Origin: G965195345 sp965277625
GTDB lineage: Bacteria > Pseudomonadota > Gammaproteobacteria > CAKMZV01
DNA length: 64,000 nt
Direction of reading: 5' to 3'
NCBI GenBank assembly: GCA_965277625.1
Contig: OZ255827.1
Span: 1,302,001 to 1,366,000 of the forward strand
Under the pieces are notes generated by a model, which saw nothing but the letters and a program-made list of their open reading frames with translations, was not told the origin of the DNA and did no database searches. A program made the position numbers and the translations under genes. This document shows, piece after piece, positions 51,602 to 59,497 of this stretch (its first letter is position 1; each line of letters starts with the position of its first letter).

Positions 51602-51747
51602 AACCCATCGTTCTATTCCCACCCACAATCAAACAAAGTCGGCTTCATTGGCTGAAGGTTATCTCTTTGCTTTGTATGCTGTGTGTGTTGGCTTTTTTCC
51701 TCGGTGATTGGGTCTATCAACAATGGCTGCGAGGGCTTCATGACTGA
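51598..51747 (+). CDS. Small single-span membrane protein (49 residues) between secretin and ATPase
   Basis: A short frame starts at an ATG overlapping the secretin stop (ATGA) and ends 8 bases inside the ATPase gene. The product is MKPIVLFPPTIKQSRLHWLK followed by a hydrophobic helix, VISLLCMLCVLAFFLGDW, and a short polar tail VYQQWLRGLHD. It would have one membrane helix with its basic N-terminus in the cytoplasm. Coupled overlaps on both sides suggest that it is translated. I do not recognise it. By position it could be an assembly subunit of the pilus-like machine. Confidence 0.6.
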   Translation: MKPIVLFPPTIKQSRLHWLKVISLLCMLCVLAFFLGDWVYQQWLRGLHD

Positions 51748-53317
51748 TCAAACTGCCACGACCAATCTGGTCCCTGTTTTATACAGAATGCTCGAACAGG
51801 GCATCATTGAAGCGCACCAAGTGCAAATGGCGCTGTACGAGCACCGACTCAAAAACACTTGTCCATTAGGCTATTTGATGCGAATGAAGGCCTTGTGTGC
51901 TGAATCCTGGTTGCAATTTGCCAGTAATAAATGGGGCATAGCGCTGTTTGAGCGACCTGAAATCACCGTGCACATAACGTCATTGCAAATAATTGGGGCG
52001 CACAAAGTAAAAGAGGCGTTGATGTTACCTGTACAAATAAACGATCAGTGCTTGGAAGTCGCAATTGTTGAGCCTTATGTACCAGAAAATTGGACCGAGT
52101 TAACGGCCGTGTTCGAATTTAAATACCAAATCGTGCCGAAACTGGTCAGTTATGCGGTCTTTCTTGAAGCCATGGCGCAGTATTTACCGGCAACCACACA
52201 CACTGAATCCATTGTTGTGAAGATTTGCGACGACCCGCATCAATTGCGCCAGCCGATTGAAGAAAAACAACATTTGGTGGTGCTATTGGTTGAACAAATT
52301 TTATTAGAAGCCAATAGCAAGCGCTGTTCAGACATCCATTTTGACCCTCAACAATATCAAACTGTGGTACGTATGAGGATTGATGGCATCTTGGTTTATA
52401 TGCTGACGCTGCACAGTCACTTATGGCAAGCTGTTGTGATAAGGATCAAAGTTCTTGCGCAGTTGGACATTTCCGAAAATCGCCTCCCTCAAGAAGGCAG
52501 TTTTAAGGTCAACAAGCAAGGGGATTTAAATATTCGAGTGGCGATTTTGCCTGGCATTTGGGGTGAGCATATTGTCTTAAGGTTTCAAAAATCAGAACAG
52601 TTCAACACATTATATGACATTGGAATTCCTGAAGATATACAACAGAACCTTCGATTTATGATGAACCAGCCGCATGGACTCATTGTGATAGCCGGTCCAA
52701 CGGGCAGTGGCAAAAGCACAACGCTTTATAGTTTGCTCAAATCGCTCAATCACGAGCGCCTCAACATCATTACTTTGGAGGACCCCGTTGAGCAACAATT
52801 GCATGGCATTCGCCAGATTGAAATTCATGAAGCCATTGGTTTAGATTTTCACAAAGCGCTCAAACTGGTGTTAAGACAAGACCCCGATGTCATTTTGGTG
52901 GGTGAAATCCGTGATGCCATCACTGCCGATTTGGCCATAAAAGCCAGTATGACGGGGCACCTGGTATTAGCAACGGTACACGCCAATGATTTGGAAGGGA
53001 TCCTCAGCCGCCTGATGGACTTGCAAATCTCCCCTACTCTGCTTAAACGGCAATTACAAGGGCTTATTTCACAGCGACTATTACGTAATCGTTGTTCCAA
53101 TTGTCAAGGGGTTGGATGTGGTCTCTGTCATGATACAGGCTATGCGGGGCGTTTTGCCATCATGGAGACCTTGGTCTGCCAATGGAAGGATCATGATGAG
53201 ATGATTGTGCCCTCCCACATAAAACGATTAAAGCATTATGCGAAAGTGGCCATTGATGAAGCATTGTGTGACCAACAAGAAATTGAGCGGGTATTTGGTG
53301 AATCATTTTCGGACTAA
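51740..53317 (+). CDS. GspE/PilB/MshE-type assembly ATPase
   Basis: The 525-residue product is a type II secretion/type IV pilus extension ATPase. An N-terminal domain (about residues 1-150) is followed by Walker A GPTGSGKSTTLYSLL, the Asp box ITLEDPVEQQ, Walker B VILVGEIRD and the His box GHLVLATVHAND. A zinc-binding tetracysteine is present as CSNCQGVGCGLC (about residues 452-463); only four residues separate the two CxxC pairs, much fewer than usual. I choose the ATG at 51740, preceded by GAGGG. An earlier in-frame start at 51683 would overlap the whole small membrane-protein gene. It overlaps the platform gene by 20 bases. Confidence 0.93.
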   Translation: MTDQTATTNLVPVLYRMLEQGIIEAHQVQMALYEHRLKNTCPLGYLMRMKALCAESWLQFASNKWGIALFERPEITVHITSLQIIGAHKVKEALMLPVQINDQCLEVAIVEPYVPENWTELTAVFEFKYQIVPKLVSYAVFLEAMAQYLPATTHTESIVVKICDDPHQLRQPIEEKQHLVVLLVEQILLEANSKRCSDIHFDPQQYQTVVRMRIDGILVYMLTLHSHLWQAVVIRIKVLAQLDISENRLPQEGSFKVNKQGDLNIRVAILPGIWGEHIVLRFQKSEQFNTLYDIGIPEDIQQNLRFMMNQPHGLIVIAGPTGSGKSTTLYSLLKSLNHERLNIITLEDPVEQQLHGIRQIEIHEAIGLDFHKALKLVLRQDPDVILVGEIRDAITADLAIKASMTGHLVLATVHANDLEGILSRLMDLQISPTLLKRQLQGLISQRLLRNRCSNCQGVGCGLCHDTGYAGRFAIMETLVCQWKDHDEMIVPSHIKRLKHYAKVAIDEALCDQQEIERVFGESFSD

Positions 53318-54314
53318 ACGATTGAAAAAGGGCTTGGAGCCCTATTTTTGCCGTGAAATGGCATTATTGCTCAATTCTGGCTTCAGATTAACCCAAGCCT
53401 TACAGGAATTGAGTGTTTCGGCATTATCTCAACAATGGCAGGCGGTACTGAATCAATTGTCGATTCAGGTCTTTGTTGGTCAATCCTTAGGCAATGCCAT
53501 GCAGAGTAACGCTCAAGCATTTAACCCTTCTTTGGTTAAAATTGTTCAGCACAGCGAGCAATTTAATCAACTGCAATCAACCTTTGAACTATGGGCACAC
53601 TGGCTCGAATGGCAGGACCAATGGCGCAAACGGTGGGTTAAATTGCTAAGCTATCCCCTCATCACCCTGCTGTTGATTAATAGCGCACTGTTCATTGCTG
53701 GGTTGATTTTGGCGCCAAACCTCATTCAATTTGCTCAAAATAACCCCGCCTACCCTTGGTACGCCAAACAAGCATTGCTATTATTCGTTAACCCTTGGCC
53801 TTTATTGATTTCCCTTTTGGTTACAGGCTGTTTGATTGTGTTGTTGCGCCGTCCCCTATTCAATTTTGTTAAAACAAAAATGCTGTTAATCAAGCCGATT
53901 AGAAACCTCCAAATCACTTGGGAAATGTCACGTTTCTTCTGTATTTTGAATATGTTACAGTCGTGCCATATTCATTTTGACAAGCAGTTACAAATCGCCA
54001 TTCAAGTGCTGCAAATGCCAGGATTAAAGACCGATTGGATCAATGTACGGCAGAAGATCTTAACGGGTGAATCCTTGAATCATGCCATCCAAGACATGCC
54101 CCATATTCCGCCCATCATCAGTCAATTTACCCATTCTTTAAACAATCAACACGCCATGAATCTTGTTTGGAAGAAATTAGCCCAATATTTTGAGTCCCAA
54201 ACCGATCATTCAGTCAAGCAAATCGAGCCTTTAATCCAACCCATTTTGACGCTGATTTCTGGCTGTATCGTCATCCTTTTTATCGTGTTTTTCATCTTAC
54301 CGCTCTATCAATAA
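53298..54314 (+). CDS. GspF/PilC/MshG-type inner-membrane platform protein
   Basis: The 338-residue product has the duplicated GspF helical domain. The first copy contains YFCREMALLLNSGFRLTQAL and the second SRFFCILNMLQSCHIHFDKQ. Three membrane segments lie around LLSYPLITLLLINSALFIAG, PLLISLLVTGCLIVLL and LISGCIVILFIVFFILPLYQ. It would couple the ATPase to pilin assembly. I prefer the GTG at 53298 (VNHFRTKRLKKG), which overlaps the ATPase by 20 bases. The ATG at 53238 would add 20 residues in a longer overlap. Length is shorter than the usual 400 residues because the N-terminal extension is missing. Confidence 0.88.
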   Translation: MNHFRTKRLKKGLEPYFCREMALLLNSGFRLTQALQELSVSALSQQWQAVLNQLSIQVFVGQSLGNAMQSNAQAFNPSLVKIVQHSEQFNQLQSTFELWAHWLEWQDQWRKRWVKLLSYPLITLLLINSALFIAGLILAPNLIQFAQNNPAYPWYAKQALLLFVNPWPLLISLLVTGCLIVLLRRPLFNFVKTKMLLIKPIRNLQITWEMSRFFCILNMLQSCHIHFDKQLQIAIQVLQMPGLKTDWINVRQKILTGESLNHAIQDMPHIPPIISQFTHSLNNQHAMNLVWKKLAQYFESQTDHSVKQIEPLIQPILTLISGCIVILFIVFFILPLYQ

Positions 54315-54342
54315 TGCGATCAAACCAAAACATAAATGCTGT

Positions 54343-55215
54343 ATGGATAATTACATAAGTATAGGAAATAACGAAATATTTTGCTTCATGCAAAAGCAAT
54401 GGATTAAATGCGAAAGCATCAAAAACCCAGAGCAAAAATTGAACATTCATTTGGTTGGTTACGATTACAGCTACGATGCTCAAAGAGGATTAGAAATGAG
54501 CGATGCACTCAAACAACGATTGCGTCCATTCAAAAACGCCGACATCACACTTCTAGGTGCCTCTTGTGCTATTGATGGCGCAGAGTGTTGTGTATTCGGT
54601 CTTGATTGTGCGCACCATGTACAACTTGAAAATAATACGCTCATTCGCTCAACACCGATTGCCATCAACCATCCAACGCTACACTCGGCCTATTTTAACG
54701 AGATGGTCTCCGATCATCATGGCAGAGCGCAACAACCGGCGATAAAGACTTATAAACGCTCCAAAATAAAAACATTGATGACCAATTGCACGGTGCTTTG
54801 TTTCAGCTTAGGCTTAACCATGGCCCAAACTCAAGCGTTCAAGAAACAGCTGCACGCTGAACAACACTTCAATCAACAGTTATCAGCCATACAAGTCGTG
54901 CCACCCAAGGTTTTTGCAGCCGACTACCTGCACAGCATGAACCAAATTGGACGTGCAATAAAGCATTTTGATAATATCGAGATGACACAGTTTCATTGGT
55001 CACGCAATGAAACGATCATCAAAGGCTATTGGCAAGTCAATATGCTTAGTATGGCCGAAGCTGAATTGGAATGGTTAGATTTTCTAGGGCAGCTATCAAA
55101 ACCAGCTGCACAAAAAGTCCTTCAAAATCCACTTAAAGGCAAATGGGCGTCAAAAAAGACCTTTGCCGTTCAATTGCAGCCAAATGGTCAACCACAATAT
55201 GCTTTAAGGCAATGA
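54343..55215 (+). CDS. Unrecognised bitopic protein, GspL-like by layout
   Basis: I do not recognise this 290-residue protein by motif. It has an N-terminal soluble domain of about 140 residues with several cysteines (LGASCAIDGAECCVFGLDC). One membrane helix follows near residues 145-165 (LMTNCTVLCFSLGLTMA), then a short coiled coil and a C-terminal domain of about 110 residues. That layout is the same as GspL or the PilM/PilN pair, in which the cytoplasmic part contacts the ATPase, and it lies in the gene position expected for that role (after E and F). Assignment is by architecture and context only. Confidence 0.6.
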   Translation: MDNYISIGNNEIFCFMQKQWIKCESIKNPEQKLNIHLVGYDYSYDAQRGLEMSDALKQRLRPFKNADITLLGASCAIDGAECCVFGLDCAHHVQLENNTLIRSTPIAINHPTLHSAYFNEMVSDHHGRAQQPAIKTYKRSKIKTLMTNCTVLCFSLGLTMAQTQAFKKQLHAEQHFNQQLSAIQVVPPKVFAADYLHSMNQIGRAIKHFDNIEMTQFHWSRNETIIKGYWQVNMLSMAEAELEWLDFLGQLSKPAAQKVLQNPLKGKWASKKTFAVQLQPNGQPQYALRQ

Positions 55216-55244
55216 CTTAAAAGTGCTGTAAATGTCGATTAACA

Positions 55245-55664
55245 ATGAAGTATTTGATCGTAAATTTATTGATTTTTGTTTTAACCATTTCTGTTTGTAT
55301 CTTTTTGATAAACAAAGAAATAATTTTATATGCTCAAGTGATTGCTTTAGCTAATAAACAAAAAATATTAAGTCACACGAACCAGTCTAATGATGCCCAC
55401 GAAATTGAAAACGATCAACAACAACTCGACCGATTGATGGACATCTTCAATCAATACGACATGTATCCAGACATTCACAGAAAGAACCAAAACGTGCAAT
55501 TAACCTTCAGTCAATTCAATGAAAAACATTGGCGTCAAGCCTGGGAGCAATTCAGCTTAAGCAACCCGATCAATGCCCCTCTGAAATTAAAGCAATGCCG
55601 TATAGAGCGTGTAGAAAGTCAATCGAGCAATCAATTGGAGGCAGAATGTACATTGTCAAATTGA
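55245..55664 (+). CDS. Unrecognised single-span protein, GspM/PilO-like by layout
   Basis: The 139-residue product has an N-terminal membrane helix (YLIVNLLIFVLTISVCIFLI), a short coiled coil with NDQQQLDRLMDIFNQYD, and a small C-terminal domain of alternating strands and helices (QLTFSQFNEKHWRQAWEQF). This is the layout of GspM/PilO proteins that pair with GspL/PilN. No family motif is recognised, and position after the GspL-like gene is the main evidence. It overlaps the next gene by 19 bases. Confidence 0.6.
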   Translation: MKYLIVNLLIFVLTISVCIFLINKEIILYAQVIALANKQKILSHTNQSNDAHEIENDQQQLDRLMDIFNQYDMYPDIHRKNQNVQLTFSQFNEKHWRQAWEQFSLSNPINAPLKLKQCRIERVESQSSNQLEAECTLSN

Positions 55665-55981
55665 GTCAATACGGCCCTGCTTTGATCGTACTTTGTTTGC
55701 TGTGTCAGCCAGCGCAGGCACTCGATTTCATCTTTGACAATGATGAATCTGAACTGACTGAAGAAATGAGCGCACCCACAGAGACACAACCCGACATGGT
55801 TGAGATTGCAACACCAAACGCTCCGCCTGACAATCAGAATGACACACCTCCAACTCTTACGCCAACAACTCAATCTAAAATTTCTAAAGCCTCCAACAGA
55901 CGCCAACGTGCCCAATGGATTAAAAATAACCGAACAACCTTGTACTGGGATGGAAACCAATGGCAAACAACCAAACCCTAA
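55646..55981 (+). CDS. Small exported protein of the pilus-like locus
   Basis: The 111-residue product begins at the ATG at 55646, preceded by an excellent ribosome-binding site TGGAGG. It has a signal peptide (LIVLCLLCQPAQA, cut after QAL or AQA), an acidic then Thr/Pro-rich linker (about residues 30-80), and a short C-terminal motif QRAQWIKNNRTTLYWDGNQW. A longer frame upstream lies inside the preceding gene and is rejected. It could be a periplasmic pilotin or MshK/PilP-like link between secretin and inner membrane, but nothing in the sequence proves this. Confidence 0.6.
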   Translation: MYIVKLSQYGPALIVLCLLCQPAQALDFIFDNDESELTEEMSAPTETQPDMVEIATPNAPPDNQNDTPPTLTPTTQSKISKASNRRQRAQWIKNNRTTLYWDGNQWQTTKP

Positions 55982-57237
55982 TGCCTGCTATCCAATCGCA
56001 CAAAGGCTTAGAAACGAATCAAAAAGGCTTCTTTTTACCCATAATTGCCGTCGCATTGTTGGCCGCCTCACCACTATTGCTCGTCGATCATAGTGGCGGC
56101 GCCAATGAACGCGCCCAGCTTAACAAAATTCAACATAACATGATCGCTTATGCCCGTACCTATCATAAACAAAGCTCAAATGCTAGCAATACATTTCAGG
56201 GGCTTTATGGCTTTTTGCCTTGTGTGAACAATTCCGACAAACTACGAGATGGCTCTGAAAATTGTGGTTCAACATCGCAATGGAATGTTGGACGTATTCC
56301 TTGGTACTCCTTGAATATGCCACAAACCTTCAATCGCCACGCCGAATGTTATTGGTATGTGGTTGCAGGTCATAGCAAAAAGAACACCTCCTACGTCAAC
56401 ATTATGCACAATGCTGACACATCAAACAATCTCAGTTATAAAGGACAGTCTGGGGTCGCAGCTGTTATTGCCCCCACGCAAGGAAGCGCACCTCGACTGG
56501 CGAAAAATAATAAAAATCGATGTAGAGCAGATTTTGATCTCAGTCATTTTCTGCCAAACATCACCATCCCTAAAAGCACGCAAACGCCTATTGACTTGAG
56601 TCCAATCAACTCTGAAATTCGATTAATCCGCGCTGAAACACTATTCAAAGGCGTTTACCAGCAACCCGATTTTAAACAATTACGTGATGAATTTGCCCAA
56701 GCACTGCTCAAATGCCTTGCTTTGTACACACAGACCAGCAAAGATCAAAGCCTACCCACCGCATTCCAAACACAATCAACCACTCAAATGCACCGTTTAC
56801 GCACCTACAAGTCCGACGGCGCACTCATGGGCAGGCTGCCCATCATAGACGAGAACAATCAAGAAATATCAGCCGCCTGTCAATCCGTTTCTACGGGCAA
56901 CCAATCTATAGACTTGAGCAAAGGCACTTGGGCCAGTGAAAGCGCGCATCGACGGTTTTGGACACATTGGAAGGATCATTGGTTTTATCGTGTCGCACCT
57001 AACTGCCATCAACAAGGCGCTTGCATCAAATATGGTGCTCAGCTCTATGCAGCCATACTGGTGTTTGCAGATAAAAAACACCCACGCCAAAACCGCCCCA
57101 GTCAAGCCTTTGCTGATTACCTCGAATCACCTTGGCTCAGTGTATTTTCAACCAGTCAACCACTTGCACCTACAGGCAATGACAGTGCTTATTGTATGGA
57201 TGCACAACTGAATATCGTGTCGTGCAACAAAAGTTAA
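55981..57237 (+). CDS. Large prepilin-like protein with LPC domain, lacking Glu5
   Basis: The 418-residue product starts with a 16-residue polar leader ending NQKG, then FFLPIIAVALLAASPLLLV, a type III (prepilin) signal whose position +5 is Ile where major pilins have Glu. GspK-type tip pseudopilins also lack Glu5. After the helix comes GLYGFLPCVNNSD, then C and VGRIPWYSLNM, a pattern also found in the next protein, and then a long cysteine-rich C-terminal region. It may be a tip or adhesive minor pilin. The ATG at 55981 overlaps the preceding stop (TAATG). An ATG at 55960 is possible. Confidence 0.65.
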   Translation: MPAIQSHKGLETNQKGFFLPIIAVALLAASPLLLVDHSGGANERAQLNKIQHNMIAYARTYHKQSSNASNTFQGLYGFLPCVNNSDKLRDGSENCGSTSQWNVGRIPWYSLNMPQTFNRHAECYWYVVAGHSKKNTSYVNIMHNADTSNNLSYKGQSGVAAVIAPTQGSAPRLAKNNKNRCRADFDLSHFLPNITIPKSTQTPIDLSPINSEIRLIRAETLFKGVYQQPDFKQLRDEFAQALLKCLALYTQTSKDQSLPTAFQTQSTTQMHRLRTYKSDGALMGRLPIIDENNQEISAACQSVSTGNQSIDLSKGTWASESAHRRFWTHWKDHWFYRVAPNCHQQGACIKYGAQLYAAILVFADKKHPRQNRPSQAFADYLESPWLSVFSTSQPLAPTGNDSAYCMDAQLNIVSCNKS

Positions 57238-57965
57238 AGCAAGGCTTTTCACTCATTGAGTTAGCCATTGTCTTAGTGGTGATGGCCATTCTATTTCAGA
57301 GCGTAGGCATTCCGATCTATCAACAACACAAGCAACAAAAAATAGCTGTTACTCAAAAACAGTTAGAGTCCATTGGTGATTTGATTGTCAGTTATTTTGC
57401 CACCCACAAACGACTGCCATGCCCTGCACTCATCAATGGTTCAGGTCTTGAGGCTTTTCAGAACAATCAATGCCGCAATAAGAACGGTTTTGTTCCAATG
57501 CAAACATTGGGATTGACCGGCAGAGTGAACGAGGACGGATTGCTACTCGATGCTTGGGGTCAGCCAATCCGTTATCACGTCAGCAGTTATGACCAATGGA
57601 TTTGGTTTGATTCAGCGCGCATCAGTCAATTGAGCGGCTTGAGCACGCTTAAGGGCGATTTGACGGTTTGTCTGAGCAGTGATGAATGTCGATTGACCAG
57701 TGGTGGACTATTGATGGCGACTGAATTGCCGTTTGTGCTGTTATCCTTGGGCGCCATTGCAACCGTCGCTTCTGCCGATCAGCTGGAAAATGCCAATGAA
57801 CAGCAAGTTTTGGGCCTCAATCGGCGTTATGGCTTGAATGCTGATGAGCAGTTTGTTGCGCGCTCAGAACAGCTCAGTCCCCCAAATGCCGTGTTTGATG
57901 ACATTCTGCACTGGGAGTCAAAGTATCGCCTACATCTTGAGCTATTACGCGCTTCAGGACTGTAA
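57222..57965 (+). CDS. Type IV prepilin-like protein with LPCP domain
   Basis: The 247-residue product, from the GTG at 57222, has a short leader MQQKLKQG and the classical prepilin motif FSLIELAIVLVVMAI with Glu at +5, to be cut by a PilD-type peptidase. The globular part includes HKRLPCPALINGSG, a cysteine, GFVPMQTLGLTG and LLLDAWGQPIRYHVSS, a domain I recall from uncharacterised prepilin-type proteins. A TTG at 57192 would give a longer leader. It overlaps the large pilin-like gene by 16 bases and is the last gene of the locus. It could be the major subunit or a minor one; no ordinary small major pilin is present here. Confidence 0.8.
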   Translation: MQQKLKQGFSLIELAIVLVVMAILFQSVGIPIYQQHKQQKIAVTQKQLESIGDLIVSYFATHKRLPCPALINGSGLEAFQNNQCRNKNGFVPMQTLGLTGRVNEDGLLLDAWGQPIRYHVSSYDQWIWFDSARISQLSGLSTLKGDLTVCLSSDECRLTSGGLLMATELPFVLLSLGAIATVASADQLENANEQQVLGLNRRYGLNADEQFVARSEQLSPPNAVFDDILHWESKYRLHLELLRASGL

Positions 57966-57991
57966 ACCGTGCTTACTCAGCGCTGGTTTAC
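57962..57991. terminator. Long hairpin between the prepilin gene and sbcB (convergent)
   Basis: GTAAACC (57962-57968) pairs with GGTTTAC (57985-57991), and inside it GTGCT (57969-57973) pairs with AGCGC (57979-57983), leaving a one-base bulge and a TACTC loop. The prepilin TAA stop is within the stem. No T-run follows. It shares GTGCT-N4-CAGCGCTG with the accC-argH hairpin. Confidence 0.5.
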
Positions 57992-57997
57992 TGACTT

Positions 57998-59497
57998 CTA
58001 ATCAACTGGCGCGTTAAATTCTGGTAAATCGTAAGTGTTTTTTAAATATTGCGCGTGTACCAATAGCTGTTCAATGACCGCTTTCTGGTGCGGATGATCT
58101 TTGCTGATTTGTGCGCACAGAGCATCGTACATGTGCCACGATGTTCGACCTTTTTCTGTTTGTAAAAGCTGCCTTTTAACAAAGATTTTCCACTTGCTTT
58201 GGTCCGCTTCGCTCATGGTATGAAAGGCGTTTCTCGCTCTGATGCGTGCCCAAATCCTCGACAATCGATCTTCGCTAAATTCAAAAGTTTGTTTTTGGCT
58301 GTCTTCCCAGCTCATATTGAGCGCCTTTTCAAAGGTCGCTCTATCTACATCACTGATGAAGCCACTATAAATTTGAAGATCAACGTCTTTGGTTTGGTCT
58401 GCGTCGAAAGATTCGTCTCTGATCAGGGCCGTTAACAACTTAGGCAGCCATATATGACGATTGTTATCCCACGCGTCCATGCGCGCATAAACATCATCAA
58501 GCTCGATATTTAACCATTGCTCCATTTGTGGATTTTCTAACTGGGGTAAGGCTGCCACAAATGATGGGGCTTGATTTAAGCGAATCACAGGGGCTTGAAT
58601 GCGCTCCAAACCCTTTTCTGCCAGAACCTCATTGGTTGAAAACATGCGCATCTTGATTTGCTCAGCACTGAGATCGTTTAATTCTGCTGGGTCTTGCCGC
58701 AAGTGCCAACTCAGTATTTGTTTCTTATTGCCATTGATCGTACACAGTGGCAAGGTGACAAAACACCGTTTATTGTCAGCAGAACTTCTGCCGCTGCTCA
58801 AAATGATGGGTTCTTGCGACTCATCCAAATCACCGTTTTTCCAATTCAAATTCAATTTGTTTGCTAAAGCAGACTCGTCCACATTTTCAACAAGAAAATC
58901 AAATAATTTCGGCTGAACCGACTTGATCTTTCTCGCCAAATCAATGGTCGCTCTAACGTCCCATAAGGCGTCGTGCGCTTGGTCTTGGGCAATGCCATTG
59001 GCTTTGGCCAAATTTTGCAAGGTAAAACTAACCACTTGCTTATCATTCAACGGCCATTCCATGCCTTGTGGACGAACGGCATAGACCAATCGCACCACAT
59101 TGAGCAAATCCAAGCGTTTATTTTTGTTTTGATATGAAATCGGATAGGGATTCAGACCGTTTCTATAATTGCTGAGCGAAACAATCCGATCATCAAAATG
59201 GCTCGAGTTATAACCGGCCACAATGGTGCCGGGTTGCGCCATCTCCTGATACAACATTTGCAATGCCTCAACCTCTGATATGCCTTTTTCGGCGCAATCT
59301 TGCGGCGTGATGCCGGTGATGGCACAAGAGCCAGGATCGGGCAACCAATCATCGGCCAGTCGCACCAACACATTCATAGGTTCGCCAATGGGATTGAGGT
59401 CTAAATCGGTGCGAATGCCCGCAATCTGAGCGATGCGCGCATTCATAGTGTGGGCACCAAAGGTTTCTAAATCATACCAAAAGATTGAATCGCTCAT
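57998..59497 (-). CDS. sbcB: Exodeoxyribonuclease I
   Basis: ExoI digests single-stranded DNA 3' to 5' in recombination and mismatch repair. The 499-residue product has the DEDD exonuclease motifs: WYDLETFG (Asp9, Glu11), GYNSSHFDDRIV, and AHDALWDVRATIDLA. These are followed by an SH3-like and helical C-terminal region as in E. coli ExoI, which is slightly shorter. Conserved LLNVVRLVYAVRPQGMEWP supports the family. Its start overlaps the M48 protease gene by four bases. Confidence 0.95.
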   Translation of the reverse strand: MSDSIFWYDLETFGAHTMNARIAQIAGIRTDLDLNPIGEPMNVLVRLADDWLPDPGSCAITGITPQDCAEKGISEVEALQMLYQEMAQPGTIVAGYNSSHFDDRIVSLSNYRNGLNPYPISYQNKNKRLDLLNVVRLVYAVRPQGMEWPLNDKQVVSFTLQNLAKANGIAQDQAHDALWDVRATIDLARKIKSVQPKLFDFLVENVDESALANKLNLNWKNGDLDESQEPIILSSGRSSADNKRCFVTLPLCTINGNKKQILSWHLRQDPAELNDLSAEQIKMRMFSTNEVLAEKGLERIQAPVIRLNQAPSFVAALPQLENPQMEQWLNIELDDVYARMDAWDNNRHIWLPKLLTALIRDESFDADQTKDVDLQIYSGFISDVDRATFEKALNMSWEDSQKQTFEFSEDRLSRIWARIRARNAFHTMSEADQSKWKIFVKRQLLQTEKGRTSWHMYDALCAQISKDHPHQKAVIEQLLVHAQYLKNTYDLPEFNAPVD

